Source of the DNA: Amanita rubescens
Lineage: Eukaryota > Basidiomycota > Agaricomycetes > Agaricales > Amanitaceae
DNA: 64,000 bases
Direction of reading: 5' to 3'
Assembly (NCBI GenBank): GCA_015039365.1
Contig: WION01000283.1
Location: 1 to 64,000 of the forward strand
Part shown: piece after piece, positions 24,830 through 34,780 of the stretch
Position numbering within the stretch: position 1 is the first letter of the stretch
Layout of the letters: each line of letters opens with the position of its first letter
Program-made: the position numbers and the translations under genes
Notes under the pieces: generated by a model
The model's input: the letters and a program-made list of their open reading frames with translations, nothing else
What the model was told of the DNA's origin: nothing
Databases searched by the model: none

Positions 24830-25510
24830 CTGGCTCGGGACCAATTGCCATTGCCTCTCGCCATGTGCGATATCTCCTGTTGGCAGTGCATGCCTGAGTG
24901 CCTAGGGTTTATTAATATCAGTATCAACCCGCGAAAGTTTCTCGAACGAATCCGGTTGTTATGCATGAGGCCTGATGTTTAGCAGAACGAATGTCTCCCC
25001 ACGGGTGGCCGGTGGCCGATCAAACCTGTCTTGCATGGAGAGATTGCGACCAGCCGAGTGCTGAAATGAGCAGATCGATAGAACAGAATGACGCCGGCAG
25101 ACGTCCGACTTGGGATGACCGCTTATTTAAGCGACCAATCGCCATAGAAGCATAGGGACGAGGCAATCTCAGGCGGAGCACTTGAAGTTAATGTAATATG
25201 TCGCGCCATGCACGCCAAGCCAACTGTTCCACTCCTCGTGTACCGGGTATTCCCTGCGTTTCATGTCACAGAGTCTTAAAGATTACGCGTACGCCGAAAA
25301 CGGAGATTGTGGGTACATCGCAGCGACATATGGTGAGCCTGAGGCAGAAAATGATTTAGATACTGCATAAGTACTAGCCCACAGTCCCGCTTCATCGCGT
25401 AAACGTGAGCCAGTTTAACGTTCTTGCTCCGCATTTATTCGCGGCCTTCTAATCGCCATGATACGCCACCTCGTTGACGGGAGCGCAAGACTTCTCAAGG
25501 AACAAAGCAG
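24830..25510. repeat. degenerate direct repeat, copy 2
   Basis: Collinear with the segment at about 19.4-20.0 kb (see that entry): the TTATTAATATCAGTATCAAC block near 24909, CTCCCCACGGGTGG near 24994, GAAATGAGCAGATCGATAG near 25064 and TGATACGCCACCTCGTTGAC near 25459. No coding content recognised. Confidence 0.6.
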
Positions 25511-25794
25511 TGCCATCGAATGATAGCGACTTCGCACGGGACCCTAGCGAGCGATAAGTGAGTGTATATCAATACGCGAGGCGTATCCACTCACGCTTCG
25601 TCCTTCCTGCTGCCATGGGTATAATACTGCGCAATATCGTCCGGGGGATCTGATTCAGTCCGGGAAAGCAGATCTCGGCTGCTAGTGGAGGCCAGACACG
25701 ATTTGCTCATCTGGCCCTGAATGCCAATGTATGCCAGGCGGTTATTTATACCAGTGCCACACCTTGCGAAATGTTCAGGGCTAGCCGTGAATGT

Positions 25795-26756
25795 TCATGA
25801 TGAGAGAAATTCGCTGACAACCTTGAGATACTGGTTCGGTTCCTCCAAAAATGGTGTGTGACTCGAATTTTCAAATTTGATCCATTGGACGGATTGAATC
25901 CTATCAAGGAAAGGTTGAATGACAAAGTCCTGAGATATGTCGTGCTTTCCGGTTATTATTAGAGTGGGAACTCGGATGAGGTGTAAGTTGTCGATTATGG
26001 ACCACGTCTTGAGGATACTGTAGGAATTGAGCTGGTTCGGAGTGTTGAGAGGAGGGAATAACATGCTCACTGTGCATTAGAAACTGTTGGATCTCCATCG
26101 GGCCCTATTGCCTGCCACACCGCTTTCATGAACAATTCTCTACCCGAATCCACAATGCATCCATGAGCAGCATAGTACTCGTTCAACGCCTCCCAATATC
26201 GCGGCGTATCTCTCGTACCGGCTTTCAGCCCTTCCTGCACAAGCCGCGGAAACTTCTTGACGAGTTCCATGTTTGATCGGTTCCACAGCTGTTGCGAAGC
26301 AAGGGGATTGGACAAAACCAGCTTGTTCAGACCTGACGGCTGTTTGCGGATCAGATACTCAGTGGCGAGAACGCTTCCCCACGAGTGGCCCAATAAATTG
26401 AACCCGTCCTGGATGCCAAGTTTATGGATTAGGTTGTCCAATTCGTCGACAAAGATATCGATGGACCAGAATGATGCAGACTTGTGTCTCACGTGAGATG
26501 AGCGGCCATTTCCAAGCTGATCATAGAAGATGACGGGAAAGTGGTGTTTCTCGGCGAGGCCAGCAAGTGGAAGGAGGTAGTCGTGCACAAGCCCAGGTCC
26601 ACCGTGCAATACGACGAGCGGGATCAAGTTCGCACGCGTCATATCGCCAAAGCGGTTGTAGTACGTCTGATATGTCGCGTCCTCATAAGTAAAGCTAACC
26701 GTTCCACAGTTCGATATGTCCTGCATATGCGGAAAGTCAAGAAGGTGAAAGTCCAA
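25795..26756 (-). CDS. proline iminopeptidase-like alpha/beta hydrolase (peptidase S33)
   Basis: Exons 26756..26071 and 26017..25795 (53-nt intron GTGAGC..CTACAG) give 302 residues, the usual size. The oxyanion-hole motif HGGPG is at 51-55, and the nucleophile elbow GHSWGS has Ser125. The acid is Asp255 in TGKHD and the base His282 in SSHTPF, so the full triad is present. Without the intron the two halves are out of frame. Splicing removes a stretch where many homologues carry a GPSEF segment, so the acceptor deserves an RNA check. Enzymes of this type release N-terminal proline or act as amino-acid amidases. No signal peptide is seen, so it is probably cytosolic. The neighbouring genes do not suggest a pathway. 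Confidence 0.87.
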
Positions 26757-27158
26757 CTGAAGTTATTTATCACAGCACAACATGGTACACACATCATCTT
26801 TGTCATACTCCTTGATCCAATCAGCGCGAATATGTATATGGGCAAAGACGATTCATGACCCAAAGCCATCCTATCGTAACTATGACCTCCGCCCGGTCGG
26901 GCAAGTTGCCTCCGTGACTCCGTCGCTTCCTTTTCCTATCCTCTTTGATCATCGACCCGATCGAACATGGATTGCATTGAATTGCACAGCAATTTCATTT
27001 ATCTAACAATGTGACATGTTGTCGTATTGTATCCAACTTGAGAAACGCCTCAACTGGATGTCTACTATTCACCGCCGCCCCACTGCATTTGTGTGAACTA
27101 CAGGACTCGGCTGCGGTACATCGTGAAGGTAAGTAGTGAAAAACGTCATATACACACC
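26757..27158. other. spacer, no gene seen
   Basis: It contains the 5' flank of the hydrolase. From about 27100 it contains sequence duplicated at 28.66-28.72 kb as part of the secreted-protein tandem duplication. Confidence 0.5.
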
Positions 27159-28198
27159 CTAATGCCCAATTTCTCCGCCAAGGTCTAATTTTAAGGTTCG
27201 GAATCTCACCACTTTCTGGCCTCTTTGATTTTCCATGAAGCAGAACACTTGATTACGAATTTCAACTTTTCGGACGTCATTCTGTAAGATTCATGTGAGC
27301 TTGAAACATCATCTCAACCTGTAGTAGACTACTGACAATTGCAACGGGAAACGGGATCCACATGTCGTATTTAACGTCATTCATTCCGACGTTTTGGTAC
27401 CGTTCTAGTCGAGCCCCACGCAAATGGTCACCTGTCCTTTTCAACAGCCGAAATTGGGGAATAAATCGCGGAGCGGGTCGTTCAAGTAGTAGAACGAGCT
27501 CCAAGATGTCTTTTGGATCATGAGGCTGTCCGATACGAGAAATATACAAGTCAGGTTAAAAAGTAGGTATCCCACTTACGTGCAGTGGTTCGGTTAGTGC
27601 CTTTACATTGTAGTAATAACCAGTGGCTGCGGTTACTAGGGAGATCTCGTTCCATAGGCCTTCCCCTATCAAGCGGCCGCAGGTAACAACGAGCCCAGGT
27701 CCAACATCGACGTGAACCATTTCGCTATTATCCTTATCGTGGATACCCTGTAAAATAGTACACGTGAGATTCGAACAAAATTCAAATTGCAGTAGACCGC
27801 TGACAGTTGGAAACCGAATCCAATCGCCTTTGAGTCGGGATAATTCTGTAGTAGTTCGAAGGACTTGTCCGCCGGTAAGAACCCCGGGGGTGTCTGACAA
27901 TTGCCAAAGCTCTACCATTCCGAATTCCCATTGGCCATTTCGTCTTCATCTCTGAGTATCATGATATCGTTAATGTGTTCCTTCAACACTGGCTGTGCGA
28001 TATGAATGACAAATTCTGTTTGAAAACTGCCCAGCTTACAGTCCTATTGGGAGCAGCAAAGCGGCAGTAACGACCTTTCGCTTTTTTCGGAATATTGGCT
28101 GGTATGTCGGGGACTCCAGAGCTGTGGAGAGGAAGACCAGGAAGCGCGACAGCCGAAGCGCAAAATAGGAAGGCAAGTAACGCGTGCAAAAGTAACAT
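27159..28198 (-). pseudogene. frameshifted member of the secreted two-repeat family (copy A)
   Basis: Exons match the intact copy base for base in position: 28198..28040, 27992..27805, 27747..27580, 27525..27337 and 27281..27159. The signal peptide (MLLLHALLAFLFCASAVALP) and all splice sites are kept. Exon 2 is 188 nt instead of 189, because a GGGG run of the intact copy is GGG here (plus-strand 27927..27929), which shifts the frame and gives an early TAG. Translation from an internal ATG could yield a protein without a signal peptide. The in-frame TAA near 27560 is not a lesion, because it lies inside the conserved 54-nt intron 27579..27526. Either a recent pseudogene or an assembly error in a short G run. 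Confidence 0.7.
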
Positions 28199-28445
28199 CC
28201 TTCTACGTCCTAAAAATAATTCCAGTCAGTTGTGGGTGTCGCAATCCATATTGAAATAATTACGGGACAAAAAAAAGGGTTAGGAGACCAGCTCCGGGGT
28301 GTGGTAGGAAATCAAACAATTTGAACGGTTTCCGACGTGTTAACATTATAAATGTGCACTAGAGAACACGTGCCATTCAACTTGACATCAATCTTTCATG
28401 TATAACCTTGTATAACGCATCTGATAGCGCAATTTCGGCAGCCAG

Positions 28446-28467
28446 CATCAAAGTTTCAATTTGACTC
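28446..28467 (+). repeat. dispersed 22-bp element (also at 30322 and 32343)
   Basis: The sequence CAAAGTTTCAATTTGACTC recurs at 28449 and 30325 exactly and at 32346 with one change, all in the same orientation, each after a purine-rich CATCA or TACCA. The role is unknown; perhaps the edge of a decayed transposon. Confidence 0.55.
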
Positions 28468-28721
28468 TAGTTGAGATCCTGATGAGATACGTTGTAAAGG
28501 AGACCGCGGCACAGCCACTTTGCTACCTACGCCACGCCATCCTCGGATCTGCCGCTTGGCAGCCGACAACTACAAGTTGATGAGAAACACCTCAGCTGGA
28601 TGGTCAAAGGAAGAGAAAGGGTGGTGTCTACTATTTACCGCCTCGCTGCATTTGTGTGAACTACAGGATGCGGCACAACGTGAAGGTAAGTAGTAAAAAA
28701 CGCGTATACACACCCTAATGC

Positions 28722-29780
28722 CTAATTTCTCCGCCCAAGGTTTAATCTCAAGGATCTGAATCTCGCCACCTGCTGACCGTTTGGCTTTGTCATGAAGCAG
28801 AATACTTGATTACGAATTTCAACTTTTCGGACGTCGCGCTATAAGATTCGCCGATAAATGTGAGCTTGAAATCTCATCTCAACCTGTAGTAGATTACTGA
28901 CAATTGCAACGGGAAACGGGATCCACTTGTCGTCTTTAATCTCGTCGATTCCGACATTTACCAACCGTTGTAGTGGAGTCCCGCGCTCATGGTCATCTGG
29001 CATGTTCAAAAGCAGGAATTGGGGAATAGATCGCGGAGGGGGTCGTTCAACTAGTAGAACTCCCTTCAACACGGTTTCTGGATCATAATCCTGTCCAATA
29101 TGAGAAATATACAAGTCAGGTTGAAAAGTAGGTATCCCTCTTACGGTCAGTGGTTCGTTTAGTGCCTTTGAATTGTAGTAATGACCAATGCCGGCAGTTA
29201 AGGGAACCTCCTTCCATGGACCGTCCTCTACCAAGCGGCCGCAGGTAATAACGAGCCCAGGTCCAACGTCGACGTGAACCATTTCGCAATGATCCTTATC
29301 GTGGATATCACCCTGTAAAATTCGCCAATAGTACACGTGAGATTCGAACAAAATTCAAATTGCAGTAGACCACTGACAGTTGGAAACCGAATCCAATCGC
29401 CTTTGAGTCGGGTTAATTCTGTATAAGTTCGAAGGACTTGTCCGCTGGCAAGAACCCCAGGGGTGTCTGTCAATTGCCGAAGCTCCACCATTCCGAATTC
29501 CCCATTTGCTCTTCCGTCTTTATCTCTGAGTATCATGACATCGTTCATGTGTTCCTTCAACACTGGCTGTGTGACATGAATGAGATACAGAAAAAATCGG
29601 TTTGAAAGCTATCCAGCTTACAGTCCTATTGGGAGCAGTAAAGCGGCAGTAGCGACCCCTCGCTTCCTTCGGCGCATTGGGTAGTATGTCAGGGATTCCA
29701 CTGCTGCGGGAAGGAAGACCAGGAAGCGCGACAGAAGAAGCGCAAAATAAGAAGGTAAGTAACGCGTGCAAAAGTAACAT
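28722..29780 (-). CDS. secreted protein of unknown family with two internal repeats (copy B)
   Basis: Five exons, 29780..29622, 29566..29378, 29312..29145, 29090..28902 and 28838..28722, all phase 0, give 273 residues. Residues 1-20 form a signal peptide (MLLLHALLTFLFCASSVALP). The rest is two related halves. Each contains a GR/RGT-type strand region, then a WIRFPT or WIPFPVAI segment, then an intron beginning GTCAGT and ending GCGAATYTTAYAG, then a segment such as EMVHVDVGPGLVITCGRL or VEIRNQVFCFM. The repeat unit evidently duplicated together with its intron. I do not recognise the domain; the alternation suggests a beta-rich extracellular fold. The gene sits in a tandem duplication of about 1.58 kb with copy A. 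A TATAAA lies near 29918, roughly 140 bases upstream. Confidence 0.72.
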
Positions 29781-30699
29781 CCTTCTACGTCCTAAAAAAT
29801 AATTACAGTCAGTTGTAGGTGTCGCAATCCATATTGAAATAATTACGGGACAAAAAAAAGAGTTAGGAGACCAGCTCCGGGGTGTGGTAGGGAATCAAAC
29901 AATTTGAACGGCTTCCGTTATAAATGTGCACAAGAGAACACGTGCCATTCAAGATATCAATCTTGAATGGTATACAATGTATAGCGCATCTGATAGCGCA
30001 TATTCCTAACTGATTGGGAACGGTCGTGTCGGTGATCAGCCGAGAGTGGTTCATCGGGGGATGCATTCAAGTTGTGTATAGGGGAGGTGGGCAGAACAAC
30101 ACTGGATGCAGGAGAGAAGGGGAGGAGGAGGAGGAGGCGCTACTAGTACCACGCGCATAGTATAGCAGTGCGATTTAGCAACGACCGTCCAGCGTCCGCC
30201 CATTGCCGTTACCATTTATAGCACATTTGCTGTGTAGATTTTGCGACGCGTCTTTGATGGGTCCTGAGGCTGTCGCCACTGGCCAGTCTGAGTCGCGTTC
30301 GCATTGCTTCTTAGCGGCAAGCATCAAAGTTTCAATTTGACTCTTGTGATGGTGACGAGATGAGATGCGTAAAGTTTGTGTTGATTCTGACTCAGCACAA
30401 TTCCCGTTGCCATGACTCCTCCACCCTATTCTGCTCTGCAAGGAATCGAACAGGCTGTTTGCACTCGGTCATTATTCTCGACGGTCAAATACAATGATTC
30501 GATACGGCTTTTTTGTCAGGATGATACTCCTCGGGGATGAAGCTGACCACTGGCCCCAGGCGGAACTCTATCACTGCACAGCACTGCACCCAGGAGCGGA
30601 TAATTAACGCTCAAAAAAAAGGATGTATTCACCGATATGGAGCGAGAGAGACAACGTTTCCGGACAACAGAGATCACGGGCGCTGGCAACGCTTGGACC

Positions 30700-30862
30700 T
30701 ACAGGCTATACCCCTTTTTGTCACCTCGTTGTTCGTCCTGGTCATTTTGCGCGTCATACGCGATCTAAAAGGGAGAGATTGTCCAATCCCGAGGCTACTC
30801 CCAAATTCGTTCTTTCGTCCTCGTGCACATCACCAGTCCTCTCTGCTCTTCTTCCTCAACCC
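30700..30862 (+). repeat. direct repeat shared with 33045..33208
   Basis: Matches include ACAGGCTATACCCCTTTTTG, TTGTTCGTCCTG, AAAAGGGAGAGATTGTCC, CCCGAGGCTACTCC and TTCGTTCTTTCGTCCTC-like blocks in order. Both copies lie upstream of NLR copy I. They may be fragments of a transposon. Confidence 0.75.
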
Positions 30863-30901
30863 CACGCTGAGCGTTTGACGTCTACTAGCCTCAAGCGATT
30901 C

Positions 30902-31033
30902 TCCTCTCCCTTCACCACTGCCCCGGCTACCGAAGCCGCCAGCCCAGATGACTGGCATGCTCCGCGCCTACGCCGAGCGTATGAGCCAGAACAGTGGCCT
31001 CCCTGCCATGCGACCTGCACAATGTGTCGCGTA
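30902..31033 (+). repeat. dispersed repeat, copy 1 of 4
   Basis: CTCCCTTCACC..TGCCC..GGCTACCGA..AGCCCAGATGAC, then GCCTACGCCGAGCGTA..GAGCC, then AATGTGTCGCGTAG. Related copies lie at 39133, 41571 and 52579, all on the plus strand. No coding capacity is recognised. Confidence 0.75.
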
Positions 31034-31380
31034 GGGCCCCTGGTCTAAATCTGCGACCAACCTCAGCTAAATGTCCTCTCCATCGGGCTCATCAACCCCG
31101 CTTTTCAAGATGAAGTACAATAATACAGGTCTTGCAGCAGGAGCTCGGCCAGCATGGCCAGACCCACCATTCCCCTCTCCACTTTGTCCTCTCAGCCCGC
31201 TCCTTCACCCCGAAACTCTCCTCCAAACTCGCCAGCCAGATTTTCATGCCTCCGAGCCCGAAAAGGAAAGGATTCGCTGCCTCCAACCGAGAGCTCGATG
31301 CCTGCAGTGTCCCGGCAATCATTTTGTCTACAGCATCGCGATGAGAAGCCGCTCGCTGATGTAACAACCGAATTCACACA

Positions 31381-32110
31381 ATGACACTCTCCACGGAAGG
31401 AGTTCAACAAGTCTGGAGAATTCACCCTAGGCACTATCGATGTGACCCGACCAGGTCCTGGCGAGGTTCTCGTCAAGGTAAAGGTAGCGGCTGCAAATCC
31501 AATAGATTTGGAGTCCAAGAAGATTTGTTTAGTATCCTGTCGTCATCGGATTGGATGTTGTAGGCGGTGTGGAAGAAGTGGGTGAAGGCGTAACTATCGA
31601 TTCTGTTCAAGGCGATTGGGTGTGAGTTGATTGTACTTATGAATGACCGGTTATGATTGCCTTTCAGCTTGCTCCAGGGTACCAGATTGTTCCAGGATCT
31701 GGGTATCAACAGTATGGCGTCTTTCACGCAGAGCTAACGTATGACGAAGCTTCGACTATGCCCGCCTGCATAACCGCGGCTGGGTTGTTCAATAAGTAAC
31801 CGAACGATCTGGGGATTGCAAATCCTCTTATCGTAGGCTGTAACAAGTCTGTCGGGAAAGTCGTCTTCATCATTGGAGGCGCTACCTCAGTTGGTCAATT
31901 CGGTTAGTTATCCTTGCCCTACCCCGTCTCTGCGGGTCATCTAATGGTGCGATACAGCCATCCAAAGCGCCAGACTTGCGGGCCTTATTGTAGTCACGAC
32001 TGCTTCTCTCAAGCATGTCGATCATCTCAAATCTCTGGGGGCAGCCCGCGTTATCGATCGCCATCTGTCTACCGAAACCCTTACCACCTACGGAGGCCCA
32101 GTGATATACT
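31381..32110 (+). pseudogene. broken medium-chain dehydrogenase, copy I
   Basis: Recognisable pieces are GEFTLGTIDVTRPGPGEVLVKVKV then AAANPIDLE near 31420-31510, VIGLDVVGGVEEVGEGV near 31540-31590, FIIGGATSVGQF near 31868-31903, and SLKHVDHLKSLGAARVIDRHLSTE near 32005-32085. Frames change between pieces and stops intervene. The sequence ends abruptly near 32090, where an element shared in inverted orientation with 51.5-51.7 kb begins. It is related to the intact gene at 1.1-2.3 kb and more closely to the fragment at 52.3 kb. Confidence 0.8.
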
Positions 32111-32269
32111 GGTCGTTGAATATATGTTGACTGGTGACTGACCAAGATAAGAGACTGGTGCTGGTCGAACCGGCTTTTGAAGCTGAAGGTCCAGCGGATA
32201 AGGTACAAATCTGATTGTACACGAAAAAGATACAGGTGCGAAAGCAGGGTGCCGAAACGCGTCTGAAAA
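32095..32269 (-). repeat. inverted repeat arm, matching 51547..51715
   Basis: On the minus strand it reads TTTTCAGACGCGTTTCGGCA, then CCCTGCTTTCGCACC, TACAATCAGATTTGTACC, AGCTTCAAAAGCCGGTTCGA, TCTCTTATCTTGG and CAGTCACCAGTCAACAT. The same order occurs on the plus strand from 51547. It truncates the dehydrogenase pseudogene, so it looks like an inserted element. Confidence 0.8.
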
Positions 32270-32559
32270 GTATGCTTAAGTAGTAGTATTTAAATCATTC
32301 CAATCAAGTAGTTATCGCACCTCCCATTGTGTGACGGCGAGTACCAAAGTTTCAATTTGATTCGCCGACTGGTTCCGCAGCGTGACAACCCTTGCCATTA
32401 GGTCACGTTCCGTCTTTGAGCTGCTTTCACTGGTCGCATATTATCCTATCCTCGCGCGCCTGCATTGCCTCCTTTACCTTGGCCTCGATGCCGGGTGAAC
32501 CCCAGAGGACGTGCATGGTGTCGCTTGGTGCGAGAACATGATGCACAACTTCACTCTCT

Positions 32560-32930
32560 CTGCTGCCGTTCACCACCTGCCACTCCACCGCCTGCAGCCT
32601 CTCCCACCTGGCACCTGGTTTTTGCAACTGGTCCCCTCCAAACCATCACTCCTACCCGTGACCTCTTCCAGTGGCACGCTTTCTAAGCCCCGCCTTGGTT
32701 GTACCAGGCCGCGCTAGTTTGTAAGCCGTGCCACTTAACAGAGCCTAGCGTCGGAGGTGGCTGGCGTGGATCTGAACAAAACAATGCGCAACGGCTGCTC
32801 ACCTGATTTGCGGAAAGTTCTCGGCAAGTCCACGTGTAGGTGTACGACTCCGATGTCCTACCCATGGTATGATATATTCTTCGCTTAATTCTTTTCTGGT
32901 GTCTCACACTTCCATTCTGCAGTGGTGTAG
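32560..32930 (+). repeat. long direct repeat, copy 1 (copy 2 at 39280..39662)
   Basis: About 330-370 bases of near-continuous similarity, including CTCTCCCACCTGGCACCTGG, CACTCCTACCCGTGACCTCT, a long GCACGCTTTCTAAGCCCCGC..TTGTACCAGG run, GTCCACGTGTAGGTGTACGA and ending in CATTCTGCAGTGG. The two copies bracket NLR copy I. The copy has no obvious open frame. Confidence 0.88.
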
Positions 32931-33044
32931 TGTTGAATATCGTATTATGCAGCATAGATTAATTGTAGAACGACTGATGGCTGCAATCCAACGTTTTGGT
33001 GTTCGATTGATGTTTATTCTTCCAGATCATGACGCGCTGGATGC

Positions 33045-33208
33045 CACAGGCTATACCCCTTTTTGCCACCTCATTGTTCGTCCTGCTTTTGCTGGTTGTT
33101 TTGTGCGTCGTGCGCGATCCGAAAAGGGAGAGATTGTCCTAGTATCCCGAGGCTACTCCAAGCTCGTTCTTTCGTCCTCTCCGTTCTTCTTCCTCACCCC
33201 CGGTCCAG
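33045..33208 (+). repeat. direct repeat, second copy of 30700..30862
   Basis: Same block order as the copy at 30.7 kb with small indels. The remainder of 33209-34480 shows no gene I can support. Confidence 0.75.
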
Positions 33209-34780
33209 ATATACCTTTTTGACCATCTTTTCATCCACCATCATGCTCTCATAGGCGGCTTCACCATTTCTTCGGCTCTCTCCAAAACCAACGTTGAGAA
33301 ACTTCCATCACACGCGTGGCGGGGACGAAACCCTCCCAAGCCTTGCTAGCCATCATGGGCGTGAGCTGTTTCGCGAGTGTGGATCAGGTAGGTATCCTCA
33401 CTCCCCTCCTTCCTATTCCCCCGCGGAAGTAACGCGCTCCAATCTCTACTCTCCATCTCACCTTACTTGATGCGCACACTCACGTTCTTTTCTCCCTTTC
33501 CCGCGTTTACCTAGTAACGTCTCAGCGCCCACACTATGCTTTACCCTGATTTGGCTACGTACCCCCACCTCGTTCGCTCCCGTATAGTGGTTCCGTTCCC
33601 GACCGTGCGAGGGACGCGCGCCACCGTGATTGGCATCAAGCATAAGGCGGGGAGAAACGCGTTGAAAAGCGAACGCGCGCATCGAGCTGCAACGACTTGA
33701 CACGCAGGGGAGGCCAAAACGCTTCCTAGTATATACCATATTTCTTCATGTTTTCACGTTGCTTTCCGTGCCCAATACTAATCCATCTCTTAGCCTATCC
33801 TACGAACGCGCCCGCCCACTTGCGCCGTGTCTGATTGTGAGTCGTCATCTAGTCTATCGCGACAGTCGTGTTGACTTGCGACGTGCATACAGCTAGGCAT
33901 AGCCCTCGCGGCAAACGTGGGCAGGCAAAATTGACCTATATCCTCCCCTCAAAACCTCATCACGCTCAACACGATGGATTTACCGCTCGACTGGGCACAT
34001 TGCCGTTGCGCTCCCCGTCTCCGCCATATCGGTTTTACTCGTCTGGCTGCTCCTCCTGGTGTCGTACCGCCCTTCGAGGTTGCCGCCGCCCATAGATGCT
34101 TTGAGGACGACTGCTCCGCCTCGTCTTATAGAGAATTAGAGATCAGGTCTGTCTGCCCGACTAAAGAGCGGTTTACGGCCGAGCAGTACTACTGGGTCTG
34201 TATGGTCACGAACTTTCTTTGGTGTATCACTCACGAGATTGATAATTAACGCGGCCATCGGCGATATGGGGACTATTTGGTTTGAGTGAAAACCCCACAT
34301 TGATTCTGAATTCCTATGATCTGCCGTGGCCCTTGCTATGATGTAGGTGATCATTCGTGAACAATGATAGGGGTTCTGGAATAAAATAAAAAGGTTGGGC
34401 GTGATCATCGTGGTTTGTGACGGACTGTTCACGAGGGATCGAACAGATAGTAAATCGTGATTACGGACAGCTCACGTCGCCGGATCACGTTCGATCATCG
34501 ATCACTGACGATCACTAATGCACTCGTGATCGGTGTGTTTTTGTCCAGTAAATCAAGTTGGACGAGCTGTAATACCAGCGCGGACATGTTGATTTGGTCC
34601 GCTCCGGTGCGGCGGTGCATGACATCATGTGACATGCTCAGGAGCACCAACCTTAAATGACCTGTCATCTCAGACCAGCACTGCTGCACTGCACCGTTGA
34701 TCGATAAATTGCTTCTTGTAGCATCGCGGCGTTCCTCTTGCTTGATTGCTAATCATCAATTTGCTTCTTGAAATATCGCT
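33209..34780. other. upstream region of NLR copy I, no gene supported
   Basis: Open frames here are short and lack motifs. From about 34480 the sequence resembles the upstream region of NLR copy II (57.1-56.9 kb), including repeated TGATCG/CGATCA motifs and the 19-base element listed separately. Confidence 0.5.
34618..34636 (+). promoter_or_regulatory. 19-base element conserved upstream of both NLR genes (copy I)
   Basis: CATGACATCATGTGACATG, nearly palindromic, ends 145 bases before the start codon of NLR copy I. The identical 19-mer lies upstream of NLR copy II. A TGACATCA-like core resembles bZIP/CRE-type sites. A regulatory role is inferred from conservation only. Confidence 0.5.

Larger units (their letters stand above)
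27120..30000. repeat. tandem segmental duplication of about 1.58 kb
   Basis: Start codons of the two gene copies are 1582 bases apart (28198 and 29780). Similarity extends through coding exons, introns, the 3' flank (GGTAAGTAGT..CACACCCTAATGCC near 27128 and 28684) and about 200 bases of 5' flank (CAATCCATATTGAAATAATT near 28242 and 29826). Confidence 0.85.
30001..31380. other. intergenic repeat-rich interval
   Basis: No supported gene. It contains an element shared with 33.05-33.21 kb and one copy of a four-member dispersed repeat at 30.90-31.03 kb (both listed). Confidence 0.5.

Noticed and set aside
26018..26070. Apparent frameshift in the proline iminopeptidase-like gene
   Set aside because: A 53-nt GTGAGC..CTACAG intron restores the frame exactly, at the normal intron length here.
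27555..27562. In-frame TAA in copy A of the secreted family, taken at first as a nonsense mutation
   Set aside because: It lies in a 54-nt stretch with GTAAGT donor, CCTGAC branch and GACAG acceptor that is conserved in the other two copies, so it is intronic.
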